Part shown: positions 1 through 5,644 of the stretch, one piece after another
Layout: every line of letters begins with the position of its first letter
Position numbering within the stretch: the first letter of the stretch is position 1
Assembly (NCBI GenBank): GCA_018067325.1
Contig: JAGPUU010000381.1
Coordinates: 1-7,236 of the forward strand
DNA: 7,236 bases
Direction of reading: 5' to 3'
DNA from: Amphritea sp.
Lineage (GTDB): Bacteria; Pseudomonadota; Gammaproteobacteria; Pseudomonadales; Balneatricaceae
Made by a program: the position numbers and the translations under genes
The notes under the pieces: model-generated
Seen by the model: only the letters and a program-made list of their open reading frames with translations
What the model was told of the DNA's origin: nothing
The model's database searches: none

Positions 1-930
1 CAGACGGGTCACTTCACGGGCTAGCACAGACTGAGCTTCAGGGCGCCCATCACGTTCAGCATCCGCCTTTTCTAACGCATCAATCTCTTCAACCGAGAGG
101 AAGGTAAAGTATTTCAAAAATCCGTAAGCATCAGCGTCCGACGTTTGCAGCCAGAACTGGTAAAAAGCGTAAGGAGAAGTCTTGTTAGGCGACAACCAGA
201 TCGTCCCGGATTCGGTCTTACCAAACTTAGTACCATCAGACTTAGTAATCAGTGGCAACGTCAGACCAAAGGCTTTATTCCCATTCATGCGACGAGTCAG
301 TTCAGTGCCGCCGGTAATATTACCCCACTGGTCAGATCCACCGATCTGCAGCGTACAATTATGACTAGCGTTCAGTTGTTGGTAGTCGAATGATTGCAGA
401 ATCATATAGGTAAATTCAGTAAAGGAGATGCCCTCACCTTCACGGTCGATACGCTGCTTTACCGACTCTTTAGCGATCATCTGATTAACCGAGAAATGCT
501 TACCGACATCCCGCAGGAATGTCAGCACATCCAGATCACGGGTCCAGTCCAGGTTATTTACCACTTCCGCGCTGTTATCACCGCTATCAAAATCGATAAA
601 CTGGCTTACCTGACCTTTGAGTTTTTCCACCCAGTTGGCAACAGTGCTGTCATCATTGAGTTTGCGTTCCTGAGCCTTGAAGCTTGGATCGCCGATCAGG
701 CCGGTTGCACCGCCCACCAAAGCCAACGGCTTATGGCCAGCTTGCTGAAAGCGCTTCAGTGCCAGCAGTGGCACCAGTGAACCGATATGCAGGCTGTCAG
801 CAGTGGGGTCGAAGCCACAATAAAGGGTGACAGAACCTTCAGCCAGGTGTTGTTCCAGCTCTTCTTCGCTGGTCATCTGCGCGATCAGTCCGCGCGCATT
901 GAGATCCTGTAGCAGTGTTTTGTCTGTCAT
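1..930 (-). CDS. tyrS: Tyrosyl-tRNA synthetase (partial; C-terminus beyond the left edge)
   Basis: This gene encodes the cytoplasmic class I synthetase that activates tyrosine with ATP and charges tRNA-Tyr. The window holds 310 codons from the start, open to the edge; the E. coli enzyme is 424 residues, so the anticodon-binding and S4-like C-terminal parts are missing here. The Rossmann catalytic domain is intact: HIGH-type motif HIGS at 48-51, [11 protein letters not shown] at 73-83, and the KMSKS-type loop KFGKT at 235-239. The tyrosine-pocket residues Y37, Y175, Q179, D182 and Q201 fall at the same numbers as in E. coli. The ATG at 928-930 is the start: an in-frame TAG lies three codons upstream (937-939), and the numbering match supports it. 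The only close Shine-Dalgarno-like sequence, AGAAGG at 933-938, leaves just 2 nt before the ATG, which is unusually tight. The final motif residue is Ser rather than His. Confidence 0.98.
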   Translation of the reverse strand, partial: MTDKTLLQDLNARGLIAQMTSEEELEQHLAEGSVTLYCGFDPTADSLHIGSLVPLLALKRFQQAGHKPLALVGGATGLIGDPSFKAQERKLNDDSTVANWVEKLKGQVSQFIDFDSGDNSAEVVNNLDWTRDLDVLTFLRDVGKHFSVNQMIAKESVKQRIDREGEGISFTEFTYMILQSFDYQQLNASHNCTLQIGGSDQWGNITGGTELTRRMNGNKAFGLTLPLITKSDGTKFGKTESGTIWLSPNKTSPYAFYQFWLQTSDADAYGFLKYFTFLSVEEIDALEKADAERDGRPEAQSVLAREVTRL

Positions 931-991
931 TGCCTTCTAACAACCTTTCATCTGTATGTAGTAAGTTAAGTCATAAATAGTTTGGGGCCGT

Positions 992-1020
992 ATTCTACCC
1001 TTACGCCTTTAATCCCACAA
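992..1020 (-). promoter_or_regulatory. Candidate sigma-70 promoter of tyrS
   Basis: On the minus strand, TTGTGG (1015-1020) and TAGAAT (992-997, 5 of 6 to consensus) are separated by 17 nt. Transcription would begin near 985 and give a leader of about 55 nt before the tyrS ATG. No T-box-like leader is seen, as expected for a gammaproteobacterium. The -35 matches only its first three bases, so the call rests on the -10, the spacing and the position. Confidence 0.45.
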
Positions 1021-1063
1021 ACCTATGATGCAAACGTTTACTTACAGCCTGCAGCACAATACC

Positions 1064-1151
1064 GCCTCATAAAAGTCACTTATCAACAGCCTCTTCATAA
1101 AAATCACTGTATAAACGGCCTATTAAAATCGACTCACTGGAAAACATGGCC
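1064..1151 (+). repeat. Degenerate tandem repeat, about three copies of roughly 28 bp
   Basis: Three imperfect units follow one another, each starting with GCCT, then an ATAAAA(A/G)TCACT-like core, then an A-rich stretch ending in (C)AGCC or GGCC. Unit A is about 1064-1091, unit B about 1089-1120 and unit C about 1118-1151. The cores of A (from 1069) and B (from 1097) differ at three positions plus one inserted base over about 23 nt. Unit C is more diverged, with a few inserted bases. A related 23-nt stretch lies at 5608-5630 before the ClC gene. The alignment was made by eye; function is unknown. Confidence 0.45.
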
Positions 1152-1240
1152 CTACATGAAGACAGTTTTGTCTCCAGATAGCGTACTTTTATTGACTTAT
1201 CCCTCAATATGCAGCGATTTACGCCGATAACGAGTGAATA

Positions 1241-1270
1241 TTTAGATTCTGTGACAGCTTCCGGTATAAT
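1241..1270 (+). promoter_or_regulatory. Candidate sigma-70 promoter of the M23 peptidase-anmK unit
   Basis: A perfect TATAAT -10 box lies at 1265-1270, with TTTAGA (4 of 6) at 1241-1246 and an 18-nt spacer. The expected start near 1277 leaves a leader of about 29 nt, enough for the GAGGT ribosome binding site at 1293-1297. No second promoter is apparent between the M23 gene and anmK. Confidence 0.5.
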
Positions 1271-1305
1271 CCTGAGAATTTTTAGTATTACTGAGGTAAC
1301 AAGCC

Positions 1306-2718
1306 GTGGTTCTGATTGAACGGTTAAAACAGCATCTTCCAGCGACTCATCTGATAGCGGTAGCTATCTGCTGCGTCATTGTCGGTCTGACTTCGATGCT
1401 TATGCCATCCTCAGACCTGCCCGCTTCAGTACTTCCCGAGACTGGAACAACGGGGCAAAGCGTTGGTGCGACAGCCAATCGTAACCAGATTGCGATGTTG
1501 CTACCCACCCAGCCCGGAGCTGCCAAGCAGTCCATCACTGAATCTGTAACACAACCAGAACAAGCGTCATTGAAGACTGAGCCGCAGACTCAACTACAGG
1601 CCGCGCCAGAGATCACTGAAACGTGGCAAGACTTCAAAGTTCGTAGCGGCGATACTCTGACCTCTATCTTCAAACGCGCCGGACTCACCAATCGGGATGC
1701 ATTTTTGGTCAGTGATGCGGTAAAAGGCACCGACACGCTCAAACGGATCTATCCGGGTCAGACCATCCGCTTTGTAATCGAAAAGGGTCAGTTTAAGAAA
1801 CTACAGCATATCCGCAACCAGCTGGAGAGCTCTCTGGTCACAGCAACGGATCAGGGATACGACGTAGAAAAAATAGAGAAACAACCGGACATTTCTCCAC
1901 GCTTCGCCGAGGGTAGCATCGATAACTCCCTATTCTACGATGCCTCTCAGGCCGGCTTATCCGATAAAATGATTATGGAGCTGGCCGCTGTTTTTGGTTG
2001 GGACATCGATTTTGTACTGGATCTGCGTCAGGGTGACCGTTTCAACTTAGTATATGAAGAGAAATATCTCGAGGGCAAACTGATCGGCGAAGGCAACATT
2101 CTCTCAGCCCAGTTTATCAATCAGGGCGAAACCTATACTGCTGTTCGCTATACCGACAGCCAGGGTGACAGCAGCTACTACACACCTGAAGGTGACAGTA
2201 TGCGCAAAGCGTTCCTACGCAGTCCGGTGAGCTTTGCCCGGATCAGCTCCAGCTTTAAAAATCGCCGCAAGCACCCGGTTCTGGGGCTGACCCGCGCCCA
2301 TAAAGGCACCGATTATGCCGCCCGTACCGGCACCCCTATTAAAGCAGCTGGCGATGGCAAAATTATCTGGCGGGGCACTAAAGGCGGCTACGGCAAAGCT
2401 GTCATTGTGCAACACGGTGGCAATATCACGACTCTGTACGGCCACATGAACAATTACCGCAGAGGCCAGAAAACTGGCAGCCGAGTCCAGCAAGGTGATG
2501 TGATCGGCTATGTTGGTCAGACGGGACTCGCCTCCGGCCCACACCTGCATTATGAATTCCGTCTCAATGGTGTTCATAAAAACCCACAAACGGTTAAACT
2601 GCCCCACGCCGCACCAATAGCCAAAGCAGAAAAAGAGAACTTCTTCGCTGCCGCTAAAGAATCATTGGCTCAGCTGGAACAGTTCAAAGCGACTCAGCTG
2701 GCTTCTGCCTCCAACTGA
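1306..2718 (+). CDS. M23 (LytM-type) peptidoglycan endopeptidase, membrane-anchored, MepM-like
   Basis: This is a 470-residue periplasmic metallopeptidase predicted to cut peptide crosslinks of peptidoglycan so that new strands can be inserted. The E. coli relative MepM is about 440 residues and acts as a DD-endopeptidase. Domains in order: a short cytoplasmic N-terminus; one membrane anchor about 15-33, with no lipobox; a Thr/Gln/Pro-rich linker to about 105; a LysM-like/OapA-type wall-binding module about 109-157 (VRSGDTLTSIF, YPGQTIRFVI); an intermediate Csd3-type domain about 160-300; and the M23 domain about 325-430. The active site looks complete: H332-x3-D336 and H415 as zinc ligands, with H380 and H413 as catalytic histidines (HLH at 413-415). 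The tail from 440 is Ala/Lys/Glu-rich. The start is GTG: in-frame TAA at 1297-1299 excludes longer versions, and GAGGT sits 8 nt upstream. Exact bond specificity is inferred from the family. Confidence 0.95.
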   Translation: MVLIERLKQHLPATHLIAVAICCVIVGLTSMLMPSSDLPASVLPETGTTGQSVGATANRNQIAMLLPTQPGAAKQSITESVTQPEQASLKTEPQTQLQAAPEITETWQDFKVRSGDTLTSIFKRAGLTNRDAFLVSDAVKGTDTLKRIYPGQTIRFVIEKGQFKKLQHIRNQLESSLVTATDQGYDVEKIEKQPDISPRFAEGSIDNSLFYDASQAGLSDKMIMELAAVFGWDIDFVLDLRQGDRFNLVYEEKYLEGKLIGEGNILSAQFINQGETYTAVRYTDSQGDSSYYTPEGDSMRKAFLRSPVSFARISSSFKNRRKHPVLGLTRAHKGTDYAARTGTPIKAAGDGKIIWRGTKGGYGKAVIVQHGGNITTLYGHMNNYRRGQKTGSRVQQGDVIGYVGQTGLASGPHLHYEFRLNGVHKNPQTVKLPHAAPIAKAEKENFFAAAKESLAQLEQFKATQLASASN

Positions 2719-2748
2719 GAGATTCAAGAACGTTAGCAAGGGAAGTTA

Positions 2749-3858
2749 ATGAGCGCTCAAATCTATATTGGCTTGATGTCCGGTACCAGCCTCGACAGCA
2801 TTGACGCCGTCGCGGTCCGATTCGAGCCAAGCTTTGAACTGATAGCCTTTCACAGCGAACCCATTCCCCAGGCAATCGATGACAAAATCCGGGCGATGTT
2901 TACGCCCGGCGATAACGAAATAGAACAACTGGGACGCCTTGATCTTGAGCTGGGCGAACTATTTGCTTCAGCGGCCAATAAGCTAATTAAGTATCATAGC
3001 CTTAACCCTGATCAGATCGCTGCCATCGGCAGCCACGGGCAAACTATTCGCCATCGCCCAGACGCACAGTTCACACTCCAGATTGGCGACCCAAACAGCG
3101 TTGCAGAACTCACTGGCATTACCACGGTGGCCGACTTCCGTCGTCGGGACATGGCCGCCGGCGGCCAGGGTGCTCCACTGGTACCAGCATTTCACAATGC
3201 CCTTTTCCGCCACACCGACACGAATCGAATACTGGTCAATATTCGCGGCATGGCAAACCTGACAATCCTTGAAGCAGACCCGACAAAACCGATACTGGGC
3301 TACGATACCGGCCCGGGCAATGTGCTGATGGATAGTTGGATACAACGACATCTGCAGAAAAGCTACGATGCAGACGGCAGGTGGGCGAGCAGCGGCAAGG
3401 TTGTTCCTGAGTTGCTGAACAAACTGCTCGCGCTACCCTTTTTCAGTGAAGCACCTCCCAAAAGCACCGGCCGGGAGCAGTTTAATAACCACTGGATTGA
3501 ACAGATACTCAGCTCACTGACCAGCAAACCACAGCCCGAAGATGTACAGGCAACTCTGCTGGAACTCACCGCCATTACCATCGCCGATGCTATCAACTCT
3601 CATCAGTTGGATGACCTGCAGATTTACCTCTGCGGCGGCGGCAGTCACAACCGTCAACTAAGAGCCCGACTGGCCTCTTTGCTTCAACCCCATTATCTGG
3701 GTGATACCTCAGAACTGGGACTCGACCCGGACTGGGTAGAAGCAGCCGCCTTTGCCTGGCTCGCCTATCGCAGCCTAAACCGAGAAAGTGGAAACGTTCC
3801 CCAGGTTACCGGCGCTAAAGGTTTCAGACCACTAGGCGCCATATACTGGGGCCAGTAG
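2749..3858 (+). CDS. anmK: Anhydro-N-acetylmuramic acid kinase
   Basis: This cytoplasmic kinase of the actin/Hsp70 fold recycles peptidoglycan: using ATP it hydrolyses and phosphorylates 1,6-anhydro-MurNAc to MurNAc-6-phosphate. At 369 residues it is full length for the family. Visible motifs are the N-terminal phosphate loop GLMSGTSLDS (8-17), GSHGQTIRHRP (94-104), the strongly conserved stretch from IGDPN to PAFHN (112-150), GYDTGPGN (184-191) with D186 as the likely catalytic base, STGREQFN (239-246), the nucleotide-site CGGGSHN (295-301), and the C-terminal EAAAFAWLA. Two normally glycine positions differ: S17 and R166. The ATG has an AAGGGA ribosome binding site 5 nt upstream. The gene begins 30 bp after the M23 stop codon with no promoter or terminator between, so the two are probably cotranscribed, joining periplasmic wall cleavage with cytoplasmic recycling. 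Confidence 0.97.
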   Translation: MSAQIYIGLMSGTSLDSIDAVAVRFEPSFELIAFHSEPIPQAIDDKIRAMFTPGDNEIEQLGRLDLELGELFASAANKLIKYHSLNPDQIAAIGSHGQTIRHRPDAQFTLQIGDPNSVAELTGITTVADFRRRDMAAGGQGAPLVPAFHNALFRHTDTNRILVNIRGMANLTILEADPTKPILGYDTGPGNVLMDSWIQRHLQKSYDADGRWASSGKVVPELLNKLLALPFFSEAPPKSTGREQFNNHWIEQILSSLTSKPQPEDVQATLLELTAITIADAINSHQLDDLQIYLCGGGSHNRQLRARLASLLQPHYLGDTSELGLDPDWVEAAAFAWLAYRSLNRESGNVPQVTGAKGFRPLGAIYWGQ

Positions 3859-3878
3859 CCATACCAAACAGCAGGCAC

Positions 3879-3905
3879 AAAAAAACCAGCAATATGCTGG
3901 CTTTT
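3879..3905. terminator. Bidirectional intrinsic terminator between anmK and erpA
   Basis: A perfect 6-bp stem, CCAGCA (3886-3891) / TGCTGG (3895-3900) with an ATA loop, is preceded by seven A (3879-3885) and followed by C then TTTT (3902-3905). Read on the plus strand it ends the M23-anmK transcript 21 nt after the anmK stop. Read on the minus strand the hairpin runs directly into seven T, making it the better terminator for erpA, though it sits about 150 nt past the erpA stop. The stem is short, so efficiency on the plus strand may be modest. Confidence 0.7.
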
Positions 3906-4055
3906 AAAATATTGTAAAAACGTAATGAGCGTAGGCTAGAGAAGGCAAAAATTTGTGAAAAAGCGCAGTCATTGTGCCCCTGTGGTATTACAGTTGTAAA
4001 TGAGCATTTTGATAAAATTTTTAACGCCCTATAGCCAAGTCGCAATAGTTTTTAA
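3906..4055. other. AT-rich spacer between the hairpin and the erpA stop codon
   Basis: This convergent spacer probably forms the erpA 3' untranslated region. I see only a small inverted repeat, TTACA-GT-TGTAA, near 3988-3999 and several A/T runs. The minus-strand frame of 73 codons that crosses it overlaps both the terminator hairpin and the 3' end of anmK, and is not a credible gene. Confidence 0.5.
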
Positions 4056-4406
4056 TTAGATTGAAAATGAAGAGCCACAACCACAAGTCGTAGTAGCATT
4101 AGGGTTGTTGATCACAAACTGTGAACCCTGCAACCCCTCTTTATAATCCACCACCGAGCCTACCAGATACTGGTAACTCATCGGATCGACCACCATATTC
4201 ACGCCATCATTCTCGAACAGCGTATCATCATCTGCGACCGCCTCATCAAAGGTGAAGCCATAAGAGAAGCCCGCACAACCCCCGCCGGTAATATATACCC
4301 GCAGTTTCAGGTTATCGTTCTGGTCCTCTTCGATCAGAGTTTTTACCTTAGCCGCTGCTGAATCGGAAAAAACCATCGTCAGCTGCTGGTCAGTCGTCTC
4401 TGTCAT
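4056..4406 (-). CDS. erpA: Iron-sulfur cluster insertion protein ErpA (A-type carrier)
   Basis: ErpA is a small A-type carrier that receives Fe-S clusters from the Isc or Suf machinery and passes them to apoproteins, including the isoprenoid enzymes IspG/IspH in E. coli. The product is 116 residues (E. coli 114) and nearly collinear with it. The three cluster ligands are present: C44 in TGGGCAGF (40-47), and C108 and C110 in the terminal CGCGSSFSI. The conserved [13 protein letters not shown] stretch is at 72-84. I start it at the ATG at 4404-4406, which has a good AGGTGG ribosome binding site (4414-4419) at 7-nt spacing. An 11-residue upstream extension to 4439 would begin at the predicted transcription start and has no family counterpart. 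The gene is alone on its transcript or read through from argC 86 bp upstream. An IscR-like site overlaps its promoter. Confidence 0.96.
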   Translation of the reverse strand: MTETTDQQLTMVFSDSAAAKVKTLIEEDQNDNLKLRVYITGGGCAGFSYGFTFDEAVADDDTLFENDGVNMVVDPMSYQYLVGSVVDYKEGLQGSQFVINNPNATTTCGCGSSFSI

Positions 4407-4445
4407 ATCTGTTCCACCTACATCTCTCATACATACCAATAGCGT

Positions 4446-4475
4446 ATTATCTATTTAACCAAGCAATTTAGTCAA
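4446..4475 (-). promoter_or_regulatory. Candidate sigma-70 promoter of erpA
   Basis: On the minus strand, TTGACT (4470-4475, 5 of 6) and GATAAT (4446-4451, 5 of 6) are spaced by 18 nt. Transcription would begin near 4439, giving a leader of about 33 nt. The whole promoter lies in the 86-bp gap between argC and erpA. Confidence 0.65.
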
Positions 4476-4479
4476 GTAT
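4455..4479 (-). promoter_or_regulatory. Candidate IscR type 1 binding site over the erpA -35 box
   Basis: Read on the minus strand from 4479 to 4455, this 25-nt stretch fits 20 of 25 positions of the E. coli type 1 IscR consensus as I recall it. The first 15 positions (ATACTTGACTAAATT) all fit; the second half-site is poor. It covers the -35 of the erpA promoter, the arrangement expected for repression by [2Fe-2S]-IscR. IscR control of erpA is established in E. coli; here it is inference from sequence. Confidence 0.5.
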
Positions 4480-4492
4480 TGATAACACTCTC

Positions 4493-5524
4493 TTATGGCA
4501 TCATTCCGACATGACGCAGCCCTTCGGCCTCATCCAGCCCAAACATAATATTCAGATTCTGAATCGCTTGTCCTGCTGCGCCTTTCACCAGATTATCAAT
4601 AACGGATAGCACTACCACCGTATCGTCATTTTGTGGACGAAACACGCTGATACGGCACATATTGGCGCCTTTCACACTGCGGGTTTCCGGCAGGCTGCCG
4701 GCAGGCATCACATCAACAAACGGCTCGTTGGCATAACGGGCCTCGAACAGTTCCTGTAGACCATCAACTGGATCTTTCAGTTTGCCATAAAGAGTCGCGT
4801 GAATACCCCGAATCATCGGCGTCAGATGCGGCACAAAGGTTAGCCCGACCGGACGGCCCGCGGCTTCACTCAAACCCTGCTTGATCTCTGGCAGGTGACG
4901 GTGACCTGCTACCGCGTAGGCTTTCATGCTTTCACTGCTTTCACACAGCAGAGAACCTACATTCGCGCCACGACCGGCACCACTGACGCCGGACTTAACA
5001 TCGGCGATCAGGCGACGGTGATCGATCAGGCTATTTTCTACCAGTGGCAGAAAGCCCAGCTGTGTAGCCGTTGGATAGCAACCCGGACAAGCGATCATCT
5101 GCGCGCCTTTGATTGCCTCACGATTCACTTCCGGCAAGCCATATACCGCTGTAGCCGCCAGCTCAGGGCTGGTGTGTTCCATACCGTACCACTGCGACCA
5201 GAGTTCCAGATCTTTAATCCGGAAGTCCGCCCCCAAATCAATCACTTTCACGCCCCGTTCCACCAGTGCCGGTGCCATCTTCATCGCCACACCGTGAGGT
5301 GTCGCAAAGAATACAGCATCACACTCAGACAACGCGTCGACATCAGGCACGGTAAACTGCAGATCGTAGTGACCTCGAAGGTTCGGGTACATATCATCAA
5401 TTCGCACGCCTTCTTCAGAACGGGAGGTAATCACCTCAACCGATACGCCAGAATGGTTTGCCAACAGCCTGAGCAGCTCTACGCCGGTATAACCGGTGCC
5501 GCCTACGATACCTACTTTGATCAC
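4493..5524 (-). CDS. argC: N-acetyl-gamma-glutamyl-phosphate reductase
   Basis: ArgC is the third enzyme of arginine synthesis; it reduces N-acetylglutamyl-5-phosphate to the semialdehyde with NADPH in the cytoplasm. The product is 343 residues, a normal length for this family. The N-terminal Rossmann glycine loop GGTGYTG is at 8-14. FFATPHG (72-78), the catalytic cysteine C149 in ACPGCYPTA (145-153), SGVSGAGRG (178-186) and the HRHLPEI segment (208-214) with the active-site histidine follow in the usual order. The start is GTG at 5522-5524, preceded by GAGGT at 4-nt spacing; the encoded [14 protein letters not shown] is the normal family N-terminus. No other arg gene is adjacent within the window. 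It diverges from the ClC gene across 120 bp and is followed by erpA on the same strand without a clear terminator. Confidence 0.98.
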   Translation of the reverse strand: MIKVGIVGGTGYTGVELLRLLANHSGVSVEVITSRSEEGVRIDDMYPNLRGHYDLQFTVPDVDALSECDAVFFATPHGVAMKMAPALVERGVKVIDLGADFRIKDLELWSQWYGMEHTSPELAATAVYGLPEVNREAIKGAQMIACPGCYPTATQLGFLPLVENSLIDHRRLIADVKSGVSGAGRGANVGSLLCESSESMKAYAVAGHRHLPEIKQGLSEAAGRPVGLTFVPHLTPMIRGIHATLYGKLKDPVDGLQELFEARYANEPFVDVMPAGSLPETRSVKGANMCRISVFRPQNDDTVVVLSVIDNLVKGAAGQAIQNLNIMFGLDEAEGLRHVGMMP

Positions 5525-5550
5525 TTTGACCTCACAATTGTTTCTACAGT

Positions 5551-5578
5551 TTTCTATTCAGCCTGCGTATGATACAAA
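5551..5578 (-). promoter_or_regulatory. Weak candidate promoter of argC
   Basis: On the minus strand, TTTGTA (5573-5578) and TAGAAA (5551-5556) are separated by 16 nt. Both boxes are poor matches. Only one ArgR-like half-site (TGAAT, 5556-5560 read on the minus strand) is present, so regulation by arginine cannot be claimed. Confidence 0.22.
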
Positions 5579-5581
5579 CCC

Positions 5582-5612
5582 TTGAAGGGCATTACTATTG
5601 CGGCACTATAAA
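5582..5612 (+). promoter_or_regulatory. Candidate promoter of the ClC gene
   Basis: TTGAAG (5582-5587, 4 of 6) and TATAAA (5607-5612, 5 of 6) are separated by a longish 19 nt, with a start expected near 5619 and a leader of about 26 nt. The -35 box lies inside the 11-bp palindrome CCCTTGAAGGG (5579-5589). The -10 box overlaps a stretch related to the repeat in the tyrS-M23 gap. Confidence 0.35.
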
Positions 5613-5644
5613 AGTGACGTTAAAACAGGCGAATCAGAGTATAA

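Larger units (their letters stand above)
931..1305. other. Divergent intergenic region between tyrS and the M23 peptidase gene
   Basis: This 375-bp stretch has no credible gene. The one plus-strand open frame of 82 codons (982-1230) begins at a TTG with no ribosome binding site and has an unstructured composition. The stretch holds a candidate tyrS promoter at its left, a degenerate repeat block in the middle (1064-1151), a short inverted repeat AGACA-GTTT-TGTCT at 1160-1173, and a candidate promoter for the M23 gene at its right. It is visibly more AT-rich than the flanking genes. Confidence 0.7.

Noticed and set aside
145..780. Plus-strand open frames of 82, 60 and 128 codons
   Set aside because: They are antisense to tyrS, whose minus-strand frame is continuous with all catalytic motifs; their products resemble no family I recognise.
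1080..1088. DnaA-box-like TTATCAACA
   Set aside because: It has one mismatch to consensus, no cluster of boxes, and no dnaA/dnaN or AT-rich unwinding context; it is part of repeat unit A.
1192..1197. TTGACT as an alternative -35 for the M23 gene
   Set aside because: No acceptable -10 box follows at 16-18 nt; the TATAAT at 1265 is too far away to pair with it.
982..1230. 82-codon plus-strand frame in the tyrS-M23 gap
   Set aside because: It starts at TTG, has no ribosome binding site, overlaps the tyrS promoter and the repeat block, and has non-protein-like composition.
2215..2607. 130-codon minus-strand frame
   Set aside because: It is a shadow of the M23 catalytic domain, which carries the complete zinc site.
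3824..4045. 73-codon minus-strand frame with a hydrophobic patch
   Set aside because: It runs through the terminator hairpin and the 3' end of anmK, lacks a convincing ribosome binding site, and its hydrophobic stretch comes from the A/T runs of the hairpin.
4407..4439. 11-residue N-terminal extension of ErpA
   Set aside because: Its start coincides with the predicted transcription start, it has no family counterpart, and the ATG at 4406 has a well-spaced AGGTGG.
5543..5560. Possible ARG box upstream of argC
   Set aside because: Only one TGAAT half is present; the partner half does not match ATTCA, so ArgR binding is not supported.
4895..5572. 225-codon plus-strand frame
   Set aside because: It is fully antisense to argC and rich in His/Arg/Gln as expected of a shadow frame; argC has every family motif on the other strand.
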